Assembly (NCBI RefSeq): GCF_000633255.1
Contig: NZ_AYMJ01000036.1
Coordinates: forward strand, 1-64,000
DNA length: 64,000 nt
Direction: 5' to 3'
DNA from: Pseudomonas sp. H1h
GTDB lineage: Bacteria; Pseudomonadota; Gammaproteobacteria; Pseudomonadales; Pseudomonadaceae
This document shows, in pieces, positions 1 through 8,064 of this stretch. Numbering within the stretch: position 1 is the stretch's first letter; each line of letters begins with the position of its first letter. The position numbers and the translations under genes are program-made. The notes beneath the pieces are model-generated. The model had not been told where the DNA came from and made no database searches. It was given only the letters and a program-made list of their open reading frames with translations.

Positions 1-2
1 CG

Positions 3-278
3 CTGGAAGAGCTGGAAGGGACTCGACCCACGGCGCGGGCATTGGCTGATCGGGCTGAGGCTTGGCGGCCTTTTCGGGGGTATGCGGCGCAGGTGTTGTG
101 GACCTTCGCGAGCAAGCCCGCTCCCACAGGGGAACGCATTCCAACTGTGGGAGCGGGCTTGCTCGCGAAGAGGCCCGCAAACTCACTCATCAAGCCCGGG
201 CAGTGCGCACCTCTTCCTGCGCCACTTCATCCCGACGAACAAACCGGTTCGCCCGCCCAAACGTGCCGAAATCATTGA
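3..278 (+). CDS. C-terminal end of an AlkA-type DNA-3-methyladenine glycosylase (partial)
   Basis: Only the last 91 codons are present; the gene begins left of the window. The first residues (a Glu/Leu-rich helix, then AEAWRPFRGYAAQVLW at about residues 19-34) match the usual end of AlkA-family base-excision glycosylases, where the WRPWRSYA motif closes the helical domain. The frame then runs straight into a REP repeat at 104-170 and only stops at 276-278, so the last ~55 residues are REP- and antisense-derived and do not look like glycosylase. The extended end overlaps the convergent desaturase gene by 89 bases. Family assignment rests on a short stretch, so it is moderate. Confidence 0.55.
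   Translation: MEELEGTRPTARALADRAEAWRPFRGYAAQVLWTFASKPAPTGERIPTVGAGLLAKRPANSLIKPGQCAPLPAPLHPDEQTGSPAQTCRNH
104..170. repeat. REP element (inverted pair)
   Basis: Two 26-base arms, CTTCGCGAGCAAGCCCGCTC... and its reverse complement, separated by a 15-base spacer. This is the common REP/REPIN type of P. fluorescens-group genomes. Unusually it lies inside the reading frame of the glycosylase C-terminus. Confidence 0.9.
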
Positions 279-1263
279 ACCGCACCCCCATCTCACGCAT
301 CACTTCATGCGCCACCGGCACCGTCATCTGGCGAATGTAGAACGGTTCCTTGACCACGAAATGGTGAATCCCGTGGCTGCTGCCGAAGTTGAAGCAAAAG
401 GCCTGCAGCGGCCACAACCACCATGGATTCAGCACTTGGCATTGCTGCAGCACATTGCCTGGCTCGACGTCACCGTAGTAATGCATGTTCGAACTGATGA
501 AGTGCAGGCAAAACGTGCGCAGCACGTTCGGGCCGATGATCACCACCGCCGCGATGTCGATCACTTGCATGACCGACAGCGTGGTCGCCGACCATTCAAT
601 CGGCGACCCCACGAGATAGGCGATGCCATTCGCCGCATGGAAGCCGAGAAACACGTACCACGCGCCCCAATGCACCAGCGCCAGCGGCGCGTAAACCTTC
701 AAGCTGCGTTTGATGATGCTGATTTTGTGCGCCCAGGTCTTGGCCCGCAGCATGCGGATGAACGCCGACATCACGTTGTCGCCGACCATCAGCAACCGCG
801 CAAAACCCCACGGTTCACCGTTGGTGATCGCGCGTTCTTCCATGTCGGTTTCGGTGCCGGAGACCTTGTGATGATTGAGATGCAAGTGCCGGCGAATCCA
901 CGGGTTGATCGTGCTCGGCCGCGCCAGCCACACCAGGCCCATCATCAGATTGTGCGGCACGCGCTGTTTGCGGAAGTACATGCTGTGGATCAGGTCGTGC
1001 TCCAGCTCATGGGTCAACGAGGCGAAAAACGCATTGAGCAGCAAGCACACCCACCACGCCATGTGGCCAGTGATGTAGAGCGCTGCCGAACCGATCATCC
1101 CGACCAGGGCAAAGGCCAGAATCCCGGCACCCAGCGCATCCTGATGCAGCAGAATCGGATAGCGCTCGCGCAACTCGACGCCCTTGGCCAGCACCACTTC
1201 GCGAATATGCGCTGATCGCTGGGCAGCATTGTGTCGCTGGGGGCTTGCAGAAGTACGGTCCAT
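190..1263 (-). CDS. membrane fatty acid desaturase family protein
   Basis: A 357-residue integral membrane di-iron enzyme of the fatty acid desaturase superfamily. The three histidine boxes are visible: HELEHDLIHS, HLNHH (followed by a KVSGTETDME stretch) and GSSHGIHHF near the C-terminus. Hydrophobic segments lie before the first box and between the second and third, as expected for active-site histidines facing the cytoplasm. The family inserts double bonds or hydroxyl groups in acyl chains; the substrate cannot be read from sequence. It is transcribed divergently from an AraC-type regulator 100 bases away, which is a candidate controller. It is distinct from the DesA-type desaturase at 13625. 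Confidence 0.85.
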   Translation of the reverse strand: MDRTSASPQRHNAAQRSAHIREVVLAKGVELRERYPILLHQDALGAGILAFALVGMIGSAALYITGHMAWWVCLLLNAFFASLTHELEHDLIHSMYFRKQRVPHNLMMGLVWLARPSTINPWIRRHLHLNHHKVSGTETDMEERAITNGEPWGFARLLMVGDNVMSAFIRMLRAKTWAHKISIIKRSLKVYAPLALVHWGAWYVFLGFHAANGIAYLVGSPIEWSATTLSVMQVIDIAAVVIIGPNVLRTFCLHFISSNMHYYGDVEPGNVLQQCQVLNPWWLWPLQAFCFNFGSSHGIHHFVVKEPFYIRQMTVPVAHEVMREMGVRFNDFGTFGRANRFVRRDEVAQEEVRTARA

Positions 1264-1363
1264 GCTTCCATCCTCTGGTTATCGATGTTCGCATCCTGCC
1301 CTGTGCATTTGCAGAACACGCTAGCCGAGAACGCCAACCTGTTGACCGGAAGCGCCAATCAGC

Positions 1364-2368
1364 ATGAAGGAACCGACCTCCCTCGCCAGCTGGACCCGTG
1401 CCTTGCGCAAGCAACTCGATGCGCTGGGGCTGGACAGTATTGGCCTGTGCCAACAGGCCGGCCTCGATCCGCAGTTGATGGATGACCCGAACGCGCGTTA
1501 CCCGTTATCCGGCACCACACGCCTGTGGGAGCTGGCAGTGCAGTTCAGCGGTGATCCGGCGATCGGCCTGCGGGTCTCGCGGTTCGTCAGCCCGACCACG
1601 TTCCATGCGCTCGGTTATGCGCTGGTGGCCAGCGGCAGCCTGCGTGAAGTGTTCGAGCGCATCGTGCGTTATCACCCGGTGGTCAGCGATGCGCTGGAGC
1701 TGGAACTGAGCCGCAGCGACGACCGTTATCTGTTTCGTCTGAACATTCCGTCAGGCAATCCGGCGCCGGCCTTCGAGGCCATCGATGCCTTTGCCGCGAT
1801 CTATGTACGCACTTGTCGAAATCGTCTTGGCCGCGACTACGCGCCGCTGGCGGTGTACTTGCGCCGCCCGGAACCGTCCGATGCGCACCAATGGCACAAG
1901 GTATTTCGCGCGCCGGTGCATTTCTCCTCCGCCGAGGACCGCCTGGAGTTCGCCCTCGCCGACTTCGACAGCCACCTTGACGACGCCAACCCGGAGTTGG
2001 CCGAACACAACGAAGCGGTGCTCAAGCGCACCCTGGCCCAGCTCAAACCGCTGACCTGGGAGCGCAAGGTGCGCGACGCCATCGAAGAGCAACTGCCCGA
2101 GGGTGAGCCCGGTGCCGAGCGCATCGCCCAGGCGTTGCACCTGAGCCTGCGCAGCCTGCAACGGCATCTGGCGGATGAAGGGTGTCGCTTCGACACGTTG
2201 CTCAACGAGAGCCGCGAAAACCTCGCGCTGCTGCACCTGCGCGATCCGCAGTGTTCGTTGAGTGAGGTCAGTTATCTGCTGGGGTTTGCTGATACCAGCA
2301 GCTTCAGTCGGGCGTTCAAGCGCTGGACCGGGATGACGCCGGGGCAGTTTCGCGATCAGTTGCGCTAA
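1364..2368 (+). CDS. AraC family transcriptional regulator
   Basis: 334 residues: an N-terminal ligand-binding region of the kind found in OruR/ArgR-like AraC proteins (about residues 20-210) and a C-terminal double helix-turn-helix (about 235-332). The DNA-binding part shows ERIAQALHLSLRSLQRHLADEG and the family signature region with LGFADTSSFSRAFKRWTGMTPGQFR. It is divergent from the desaturase gene at 190-1263 with a short shared intergenic region, so local control of that gene is likely but unproven. The effector molecule is unknown. A GGAAG lies about 11 bases before the ATG. Confidence 0.9.
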   Translation: MKEPTSLASWTRALRKQLDALGLDSIGLCQQAGLDPQLMDDPNARYPLSGTTRLWELAVQFSGDPAIGLRVSRFVSPTTFHALGYALVASGSLREVFERIVRYHPVVSDALELELSRSDDRYLFRLNIPSGNPAPAFEAIDAFAAIYVRTCRNRLGRDYAPLAVYLRRPEPSDAHQWHKVFRAPVHFSSAEDRLEFALADFDSHLDDANPELAEHNEAVLKRTLAQLKPLTWERKVRDAIEEQLPEGEPGAERIAQALHLSLRSLQRHLADEGCRFDTLLNESRENLALLHLRDPQCSLSEVSYLLGFADTSSFSRAFKRWTGMTPGQFRDQLR

Positions 2369-2396
2369 TCAATATTTGTGGTGAATTCACGGGCCT

Positions 2397-2462
2397 CTTC
2401 GCGAGCAGGCTCGCTCCCACAGGGGAACGTATTTCAAAGTGGGAGCGGGCTTGCTCGCGAAG
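2397..2462. repeat. REP element (inverted pair)
   Basis: Facing arms CTTCGCGAGCAGGCTCGCTCCCAC and GTGGGAGCGGGCTTGCTCGCGAAG between the convergent ends of the AraC gene and the sensor kinase gene. One arm has two changes from the consensus. Confidence 0.9.
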
Positions 2463-2469
2463 GCGTCAG

Positions 2470-3855
2470 TCAGAACACCTCAAAGCCCAACTCAAACACG
2501 GTACCAGTGGCATCACTGCTCACCCGCACCCGCCCCCCATGCAACTGCATGATCGACTGCACAATCGCCAGCCCCAACCCACCGGAATCCCCCGGTTCCG
2601 CCCGTGACGGATCGACCCGGTAAAAGCGATCAAACAATTTGCCCAGGTGCTGTGGCGCGATGGCCGTGCCGAGGTTGTGCACCTGCAACCAGCACATGCC
2701 AGGTTCATCGCGGCGGCAAAGGCTGATCAGCGTGCCTGCATCCGCGTGCCGCACCGCATTGGCCAACAGGTTGCCAAGTGCGCGTTGCAGCAGTTGCTGG
2801 TCGGCCAGCAGTTCGCCGTGCAACTGGTTATTCAGCCGCAACTCGCGGTCATCGGCCAACGCTTCAAAGTAATCGCAGAGCTCACTGCCGACGCAGTGCA
2901 GATCCAGCGTCCGCCGTTCGAGCGCCCGTTCTGCCTGTTCGGCGCGGGCGAGGAACATCAGGTTTTCGGCCATGCGCTTGAGGCGTTCGAATTCTTCCAT
3001 GTTCGAGGCCAACAGTTCCTGATACTCCGCAGTGCTGCGCGGGTGATTCAGCGCCTGACCGTTGCTCGCCAGCAAGGTGTGCAACGGCGTGCGGATTTCG
3101 TGCGCAAGGTCAGCGGAAAACTGCGACAACCGCTGCACACTGTCGTCCAGCCGGGCGAGCATGCCGTTGAGCGCCTGCACCGGTTCGAGCAGCTCTGCCG
3201 GCGTACCGCTCGCCGATAACCGTTGATCAAGGCTGCGCAGATCAATTCCGCGCACCGCCTCGCTCAACTGCCGCAACGGTTGCAGACCCCGGCGCAGCAG
3301 GACCAGGCCCAGCGCAAACGCGAGCAACGCGCCGAGCCCGACCGCCAGGTACAGGCGCAAACGATAACTGCCAAGCATCTGCTCACGCTCACTGAGCACC
3401 TTGCCGGCAATCACCGTCAGCGGCTCGCCGTTCGGCCCTTGGGCTTCACCGGACAACAACGCCAGCTCGGCACCGTCCGGCGCCTGCCAGGTCAGCACGT
3501 CGTGACGCTGTGGCGTCTGCTCGCGGGGGATAGCGTTCAGCGCCGGCAACTCGCGCTGACGAGGGTTGATGCCGATCACGCTCGATCCGTCGGCACGCCG
3601 CACCAGCAGCAGACTGTCGAGGTTACCGAGCATGTTCTGATAGAGACGCGGGCGCGCCTGCAAGGCGTCGAGGCTGTCGCTGTCGGCGAGCAGCGCGCGC
3701 ACCTGCTCGAGTCGGCCGAGCAGGGCCAGGTCATCGCGATAAGCGATTTCCGACGCCAGCGAGCGATAGAGAAACACGCCAATCGCACTCAGCACCAACG
3801 CGCAGACCACGGCAAACGCCAGCGCCAGACGCCAGGCGATCGACCTAGCGCGCAT
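2470..3855 (-). CDS. heavy-metal/redox-type sensor histidine kinase (CusS/HprS-like)
   Basis: 461 residues. TM1 is at about 10-30, then a periplasmic sensor loop (about 31-163), TM2 at about 167-187, a HAMP region, the HisKA box FSADLAHEIRTPLHTLL with the phosphoacceptor His252, and an ATPase domain with N-box LLQRALGNLLANAVRHA and G-box GDSGGLGLAIVQ. This is the layout of the CusS/CopS/HprS family, which senses copper or oxidants in the periplasm. It is co-transcribed with the response regulator just upstream (11-base overlap). The divergent partner genes, which include a hydroxyisourate hydrolase, make an HprS-like role more likely than copper resistance; no copper efflux gene is nearby. 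Confidence 0.88.
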   Translation of the reverse strand: MRARSIAWRLALAFAVVCALVLSAIGVFLYRSLASEIAYRDDLALLGRLEQVRALLADSDSLDALQARPRLYQNMLGNLDSLLLVRRADGSSVIGINPRQRELPALNAIPREQTPQRHDVLTWQAPDGAELALLSGEAQGPNGEPLTVIAGKVLSEREQMLGSYRLRLYLAVGLGALLAFALGLVLLRRGLQPLRQLSEAVRGIDLRSLDQRLSASGTPAELLEPVQALNGMLARLDDSVQRLSQFSADLAHEIRTPLHTLLASNGQALNHPRSTAEYQELLASNMEEFERLKRMAENLMFLARAEQAERALERRTLDLHCVGSELCDYFEALADDRELRLNNQLHGELLADQQLLQRALGNLLANAVRHADAGTLISLCRRDEPGMCWLQVHNLGTAIAPQHLGKLFDRFYRVDPSRAEPGDSGGLGLAIVQSIMQLHGGRVRVSSDATGTVFELGFEVF

Positions 3856-4525
3856 CGTCGGGCGCTTCCAGCTGATAGCCGACGCCGCGCACGGTGTGGA
3901 TCAGTTTTGGCATGAACGGGTCATCGACTTTGGCCCGCAAGCGGCGCACCGCGACTTCGACCATGTTGGTGTCGCTGTCGAAATTCAGGTTCCACACCTG
4001 GGAGGCGATCAGCGTGCGTGACAACACTTCGCCCTGACGACTGGCGAGCAATTGCAACAGGGCAAATTCCTTGTTGGTCAGGGCAATGCGCTGACCGCCG
4101 CGACTGACCCGACGCCGCAGCACATCAATCTCAAGGTCAGCGATGCAGTAGGACTCGGCCTCGCGCATCGGCCCACGCCGCAGCAGCGTGCGCACCCGCG
4201 CGAGCAATTCGGCGAAGGCGAAGGGTTTGAGCAAGTAATCGTCGGCGCCCAGTTCCAGTCCGCGCACGCGGTCTTCGATAGCGTCCTTGGCGGTCAGGAA
4301 CAGCACCGGCGTGGCGCCGCGCTGGCGGATCAGTTGCAGCAACTGCCAACCATTGAGGCCCGGCAGCATCACGTCGAGGATGATCAGGTCGTATGCCTGC
4401 TGCTCGATGAAATAGCGCCCATCGAGGCCATTGAGTGCCACGTCCACGGCAAAACCCGACTCGCCCAGCCCTTTGGCAAGGAAATTCGCGGTTTTGGCTT
4501 CATCTTCTACGACCAGCAAACGCAT
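3845..4525 (-). CDS. OmpR-family response regulator (CusR/HprR-like)
   Basis: 226 residues from the ATG at 4525, chosen because GAGGT sits 6-7 bases upstream and the protein then begins MRLLVVEDEAK as in the family. The receiver domain has phosphoacceptor Asp51 (LIILDVMLPG) and Lys in FLTAKDA. The C-terminal winged helix has LTNKEFALLQLL and the end VEVAVRRLRAKVDD...IHTVRGVGYQLE typical of CusR/CopR/HprR. The downstream kinase gene overlaps it by 11 bases. A perfect ATTACAA-N2-TTGTAAT palindrome just upstream (4580-4595) matches the known CusR/HprR type of site and is probably its own operator. Confidence 0.9.
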   Translation of the reverse strand: MRLLVVEDEAKTANFLAKGLGESGFAVDVALNGLDGRYFIEQQAYDLIILDVMLPGLNGWQLLQLIRQRGATPVLFLTAKDAIEDRVRGLELGADDYLLKPFAFAELLARVRTLLRRGPMREAESYCIADLEIDVLRRRVSRGGQRIALTNKEFALLQLLASRQGEVLSRTLIASQVWNLNFDSDTNMVEVAVRRLRAKVDDPFMPKLIHTVRGVGYQLEAPDDAR

Positions 4526-4579
4526 GGCACACCTCGATTGATCAGGCACACAGGCTAGGCGCCTTCGGTCCGGTTGCCC

Positions 4580-4595
4580 ATTACAAACTTGTAAT
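4580..4595. promoter_or_regulatory. probable CusR/HprR-type operator palindrome
   Basis: ATTACAA-AC-TTGTAAT is a perfect 7-base inverted repeat with a 2-base spacer, in the 136-base gap between the divergent response regulator and glcG-like genes. E. coli CusR and HprR bind sites close to CATTACAAAATTGTAATG, so this is a strong match to that family. A TAAGGT-like -10 lies about 40 bases to the right, placing the box near -50 for the rightward genes, as at CusR-activated promoters. Binding is inferred. Confidence 0.7.
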
Positions 4596-4661
4596 CCGAC
4601 TGACGAGGTTCTGACGAAGAGCGCCGGCTAAGGTGGCGACCTTCGCTTTCGGAGCCTGTTC

Positions 4662-5147
4662 ATGACCTTCAAATATCTTGTCGCGAGCCTCGCCATCGGC
4701 CTGAGCGCCAGCGCGGTTGCCAGCCCGGAACTGCCACGTCACGCCGACCTCGATCTGAAAACCGCACGCTTGCTGGCCGATTCGGCGCTGAGCAATTGCA
4801 CCGGCACGGTGTCAGTGCTCGACCGTGGCGGCAACCTGCTGGTGACTCTGCGCGGCGATGGCATCGGCCCGCACAACACCGCCGCCAGCCAGCGCAAGGC
4901 CTACACCGCGCTGTCGACGAAAACCCCGACCCGGCTGTTTGCCGAGCACGCCCGCAGCAACCCGCAGACCGCCAATCTCAACACCCTCGATGAGCTGCTG
5001 TTGCTCGGCGGCGGTATCCCGTTGTTCGCCGGCAATGAGCTGGTGGGCGCCATGGGCGTGGCCGGATCCGGCGGCGGCGAACAAGACGAAAACTGTGCCA
5101 TCAAGGCCGCCGAAAAGGCCGGCCTGACCCTCATCCGTTCCCCATAA
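4662..5147 (+). CDS. secreted GlcG/HbpS-family protein
   Basis: 161 residues with a signal peptide (MTFKYLVASLAIGLSASAVA, cleavage after ASAVA) and then a GlcG/HbpS-type domain: the segment with SVLDRGGNLLVTLRGDG, the PHNTAASQRKAYTALS region and the glycine-rich LLLGGGIPLF...GAMGVAGSGGGEQDENCA. Members of this family bind haem or corrinoid-like ligands or act as accessory sensors; a precise role here is unknown. GGAG precedes the ATG. It heads a two-gene operon with a periplasmic hydroxyisourate hydrolase 11 bases downstream, and is divergent from the two-component system that probably controls it. Confidence 0.8.
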   Translation: MTFKYLVASLAIGLSASAVASPELPRHADLDLKTARLLADSALSNCTGTVSVLDRGGNLLVTLRGDGIGPHNTAASQRKAYTALSTKTPTRLFAEHARSNPQTANLNTLDELLLLGGGIPLFAGNELVGAMGVAGSGGGEQDENCAIKAAEKAGLTLIRSP

Positions 5148-5158
5148 GGAGACTGACC

Positions 5159-5569
5159 ATGTCCCCCCTGCGCATGACCTTCGCCGTAGTCGGCCTGAGC
5201 GCTGTTTCAGGCCTGGCGCTGGCCGCCGGCAACCCACTGAGCGTGCACGTGCTCAATCTGGAAAACGGCCTGCCGTCCCCCGGGATCAACGTGACCCTGG
5301 AAAAACACGTCGGCCAGGACTGGCAGCCACTGGCCCAGGGCACCACCAACGAACAGGGACGCATCGCTGAACTGTTCCCGGCCAAACAGCCTTTCGAGGC
5401 GGGCGAATACCGCGTGGTGTTCAACACCGGCGAGTATTTCGAGAAGAACAAGCGCCAGACGTTCTTCCCGGAGATCCCGGTGATTTTCCAGGTGCAGCAG
5501 ACTGACCAGCACTACCATATCCCATTGCTGCTCAGCCCTTATGGCTTCTCGACCTATCGCGGCTCGTAG
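5159..5569 (+). CDS. uraH: periplasmic hydroxyisourate hydrolase (transthyretin-like)
   Basis: 136 residues. A signal peptide (cleavage near GLALA-AG) precedes a complete transthyretin-related domain: LSVHVLNLENGLPSPGINVTL at its start, an Arg/His active-site set including the conserved N-terminal His (VHVLN), and the diagnostic C-terminal YRGS. The family hydrolyses 5-hydroxyisourate in urate breakdown; secreted forms such as E. coli HiuH (YedX) act in the periplasm and are induced through HprRS under oxidant stress. AAGGAG lies 8 bases before the ATG. Linkage to an HprRS-like two-component pair with a matching operator supports that parallel; no urate oxidase gene is present here. Confidence 0.9.
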   Translation: MSPLRMTFAVVGLSAVSGLALAAGNPLSVHVLNLENGLPSPGINVTLEKHVGQDWQPLAQGTTNEQGRIAELFPAKQPFEAGEYRVVFNTGEYFEKNKRQTFFPEIPVIFQVQQTDQHYHIPLLLSPYGFSTYRGS

Positions 5570-5588
5570 AAACAACATTGATCCAATA

Positions 5589-5674
5589 TGGGAGCGGGCT
5601 TGCTCGCGAAGGCGGTGTGTCAGTTCATGATGTGTTAGCTGATGCACCGCTTTCGCGAGCAAGCCCGCTCCCAC
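5589..5674. repeat. REP element pair, outward arms with long loop
   Basis: Arms TGGGAGCGGGCTTGCTCGCGAAGGCGGTGTGTCAG and CTGATGCACCGC-TTTCGCGAGCAAGCCCGCTCCCA form a long imperfect hairpin around a short loop, between the convergent ends of uraH and the Crp/Fnr gene. Same orientation class as the pairs at 9796 and 15974. Confidence 0.9.
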
Positions 5675-5692
5675 AGGGGAAAACCGTGTTCT

Positions 5693-6370
5693 TCAGAGTG
5701 TGGCCAGCGCCCGCAATCGAACGGCATCAAGAATTTCGATCTCGCCGTACCCCAGCCCGATAATCCCCTGTCCCTGTAAATCCTTGAGGATCTGGTTGGT
5801 GGTCTGCCGTGACAGCGACAGCATCGACGCCAATTGCTCCTGCGGCAGTTGCAGCACACGGCGCGGCGGGTCGAGTTCGCCGTAGCCTTCGGCAATCATC
5901 AGCAGGCGATGGGCCAGGCGTGCCGGGGCCGGGAGCAAACTCAGCTGTTCAAGATTGATGAAGGTCAGGCGCAATTTCTGGCTCATCAGCAACGCCAGAT
6001 GCCGCCAGTACAGCGGCTGCTCGTCGAGGATTGTCAGCAGGGTGTTTTGCGCGATGTTCAGCAAGGTGCAAGGCCCGACAGCGTAGGCGTCATGGGTGCG
6101 CGGCTGGCCATCGAACAGGCAGATTTCGCCGAACCAGTGCGGCGCTTCCACCAGGCTCAGCAACGCCTCCTTGCCCTGCTCGCTCACCGCTCCGATACGG
6201 ATCGCGCCGTCGAGCACCGCATACAATCCGCACGGCGCATCGCCGCGTTGAAACAGCCGCTGCCCCGCCGTCAGCCGCCGCTCCCGGGCCGCCGCCAGCA
6301 GACTATCCTGAAAGGACGCTGGCAGATGACTGAACCATTGCCCTGTCATCAGCTGTGAATGCTTATCCAT
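5693..6370 (-). CDS. Crp/Fnr family transcriptional regulator
   Basis: 225 residues from the ATG at 6370, which has GGGAG 7 bases upstream. An N-terminal cyclic-nucleotide-binding-type beta-roll (about 15-130; GQRLFQRGDAPCGLYAVLDG, then WFGEICLFDG) is followed by a dimer helix and a C-terminal Crp-type helix-turn-helix (QEQLASMLSLSRQTTNQILKDLQGQGII). No Fnr-type cysteine cluster is visible, so an iron-sulfur redox sensor is unlikely; the ligand is unknown. It is divergent from the DUF962 membrane protein gene, with 82 bases between start codons, which may be its target. Confidence 0.9.
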   Translation of the reverse strand: MDKHSQLMTGQWFSHLPASFQDSLLAAARERRLTAGQRLFQRGDAPCGLYAVLDGAIRIGAVSEQGKEALLSLVEAPHWFGEICLFDGQPRTHDAYAVGPCTLLNIAQNTLLTILDEQPLYWRHLALLMSQKLRLTFINLEQLSLLPAPARLAHRLLMIAEGYGELDPPRRVLQLPQEQLASMLSLSRQTTNQILKDLQGQGIIGLGYGEIEILDAVRLRALATL

Positions 6371-6452
6371 GAACACTCCCAATTGTCGCCTGCCTGACAG
6401 AGCGAACGCCGAACCCGGGGCATGCTGCTCTCACCCAACAGGAGGAACAACA

Positions 6453-6977
6453 ATGAAAAGCCTCGTCGATCATTTGAGTCAATACGCCGCGTATCACCGC
6501 GACCCGCGCAACATCGCCAGCCACTTTATCGGCATTCCGCTGATCGTAGTGGCCGTGGCGGTGTTGTTGTCGCGGCCAGAATGGGCGCTGGGCAGTTTGT
6601 GGCTATCGCCGGCGGTGTTGCTGGCGTTGGCCTCGGCGTGGTTCTACCTGCGCCTGGAAGTGAAGCTGGGCGTTCTGATGACGGTGCTGATGGCGTTGTC
6701 GGTCTGGGCCGGGCATGTGCTGGCGCAGCAGAGCACCATGGTCTGGCTCAGCAGCGGCCTGGCAATGTTTGTGATCGGCTGGGTGATCCAGTTTGTCGGG
6801 CACCATTATGAAGGACGCAAACCGGCGTTTGTCGATGACGTGAGCGGGTTGATTGTCGGGCCGTTGTTTGTGGTGGCGGAACTGGCGTTCATGCTCGGCA
6901 TGCGACAGGCGCTGAAAGAGCAGATCGAGGCGCGGGCGGGCGTGGTACGGGTCAATCCGAATCGGGCGGCTGTGTAG
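6453..6977 (+). CDS. DUF962 / Mpo1-like membrane protein
   Basis: 174 residues from the ATG at 6453, preceded by GGAGG at 6441. The N-terminus has the family's conserved YAAYHRDPRNIASHFIGIPLIVVAV pattern (HxxxxN...H) and a later GWVIQFVGHHYEGRKPAF box; there are about four hydrophobic segments. Yeast Mpo1 is an Fe(II)-dependent dioxygenase shortening 2-hydroxy fatty acids and shares these His residues. Enzymatic activity of bacterial relatives is mostly untested, so the function is inferred. Divergent from a Crp/Fnr regulator; a degenerate REP follows the stop codon. Confidence 0.8.
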   Translation: MKSLVDHLSQYAAYHRDPRNIASHFIGIPLIVVAVAVLLSRPEWALGSLWLSPAVLLALASAWFYLRLEVKLGVLMTVLMALSVWAGHVLAQQSTMVWLSSGLAMFVIGWVIQFVGHHYEGRKPAFVDDVSGLIVGPLFVVAELAFMLGMRQALKEQIEARAGVVRVNPNRAAV

Positions 6978-6983
6978 ATCGCA

Positions 6984-7045
6984 TTCGCGAGCAAGCCGCT
7001 CCCACAGGGAAACGCATTCCAAGTGTGGGAGCGAGCTTGCTCCTG
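6984..7045. repeat. degenerate REP element
   Basis: ATTCGCGAGCAAGCCGCTCCCACAGG faces TGTGGGAGCGAGCTTGCTCCTGGCG, between the DUF962 gene and cysA. Arms carry several changes and one deletion compared with the other copies. Confidence 0.8.
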
Positions 7046-7071
7046 GCGGCGATCCGACGAAGCTTTTGACG

Positions 7072-8061
7072 TCAGAGGCCTGCGACTTTCTGCCAGACCT
7101 TCGGTTTGAAGAACAGCGTTTCACCTTTGGCCAGACCAATCAGGCTGTCATGGTCTTTCACCACTTCGGCCTCGATCAGGTCCGTCTGCCCTTCCACCTT
7201 CAATGTCACCCGCGTGGTTGCGCCCAACGGGCGGATATCGCGCACCTCAGCGGCGTGGTGATCTTCCAGTTCATGTTTGGACAACGACACTTCGTGCGGG
7301 CGGAACAGCACGTGGTTGTCGTCACTGAGCAGCAAGCGGTTCGAGTCGCCGAGGAAGTGATAGACGAAATCGCTGGCCGGGTTTTCGTAGACATCGCCCG
7401 GTGAGCCGATCTGCTCGATCACGCCCTTGTTCATCACCACGATACGGTCAGCGACTTCCATCGCTTCTTCCTGGTCGTGAGTCACGAACACCGAGGTCAG
7501 GTTGATGTCTTCGTGCAGCCGCGCCAACCAGCGGCGCAGCTCTTTGCGCACCTTGGCGTCGAGGGCGCCGAACGGCTCATCGAGCAGCAGCACCTTCGGT
7601 TCAACCGCCAACGCGCGGGCCAGGGCGATACGCTGACGCTGGCCGCCAGACAATTGCTCCGGGTAACGATCCGACAACCAGTCCAGTTGCACCATGTTCA
7701 GCAGTTCGTGGACCTTGGTCGCGATCTGGCTTTCGCTCGGGCGCTGGTTTTTCGGCTTCATGCGCAGGCCGAACGCGACGTTGTCGAACACCGTCATGTG
7801 GCGGAACAGCGCGTAGTGCTGGAACACGAAACCGACGTTGCGATCACGCACGTCGTGGCCGGAGACGTCTTCACCGTGAAAGACGATGTTGCCCTGATCC
7901 GGGGTTTCCAGGCCGGCAATAATCCGCAGCAGCGTGGTCTTGCCGCAACCGGACGGGCCGAGCAACGCCACCAGTTCACCGCTATGGATGTCCAGGCTGA
8001 TGTTGTCCAGCGCCTTGAACGCATTGAAATTCTTGCTGACGTTACGCACTTCGATCGACAT
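7072..8061 (-). CDS. cysA: sulfate/thiosulfate ABC transporter ATP-binding protein CysA
   Basis: 329 residues. ATPase of the sulfate importer: Walker A GPSGCGKTT at 35-43, signature LSGGQRQR, Walker B VLLLDEPFGALD, H-loop VFVTHDQEEAMEVADR, and a C-terminal TOBE-type regulatory region (about 240-325). GGAGGA precedes the ATG and lies inside the end of cysW, only 3 bases away. It is the last gene of the oscA-sbp-cysT-cysW-cysA set, all on the minus strand, which is the order also known in P. aeruginosa. Confidence 0.96.
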   Translation of the reverse strand: MSIEVRNVSKNFNAFKALDNISLDIHSGELVALLGPSGCGKTTLLRIIAGLETPDQGNIVFHGEDVSGHDVRDRNVGFVFQHYALFRHMTVFDNVAFGLRMKPKNQRPSESQIATKVHELLNMVQLDWLSDRYPEQLSGGQRQRIALARALAVEPKVLLLDEPFGALDAKVRKELRRWLARLHEDINLTSVFVTHDQEEAMEVADRIVVMNKGVIEQIGSPGDVYENPASDFVYHFLGDSNRLLLSDDNHVLFRPHEVSLSKHELEDHHAAEVRDIRPLGATTRVTLKVEGQTDLIEAEVVKDHDSLIGLAKGETLFFKPKVWQKVAGL

Positions 8062-8064
8062 GAG

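Noticed and set aside
3845..4525. Copper-resistance operon
   Set aside because: Two-component proteins are of the copper type, but no copA/B/C/D, cusCBA or multicopper oxidase genes are nearby; the HprRS-like reading fits better.
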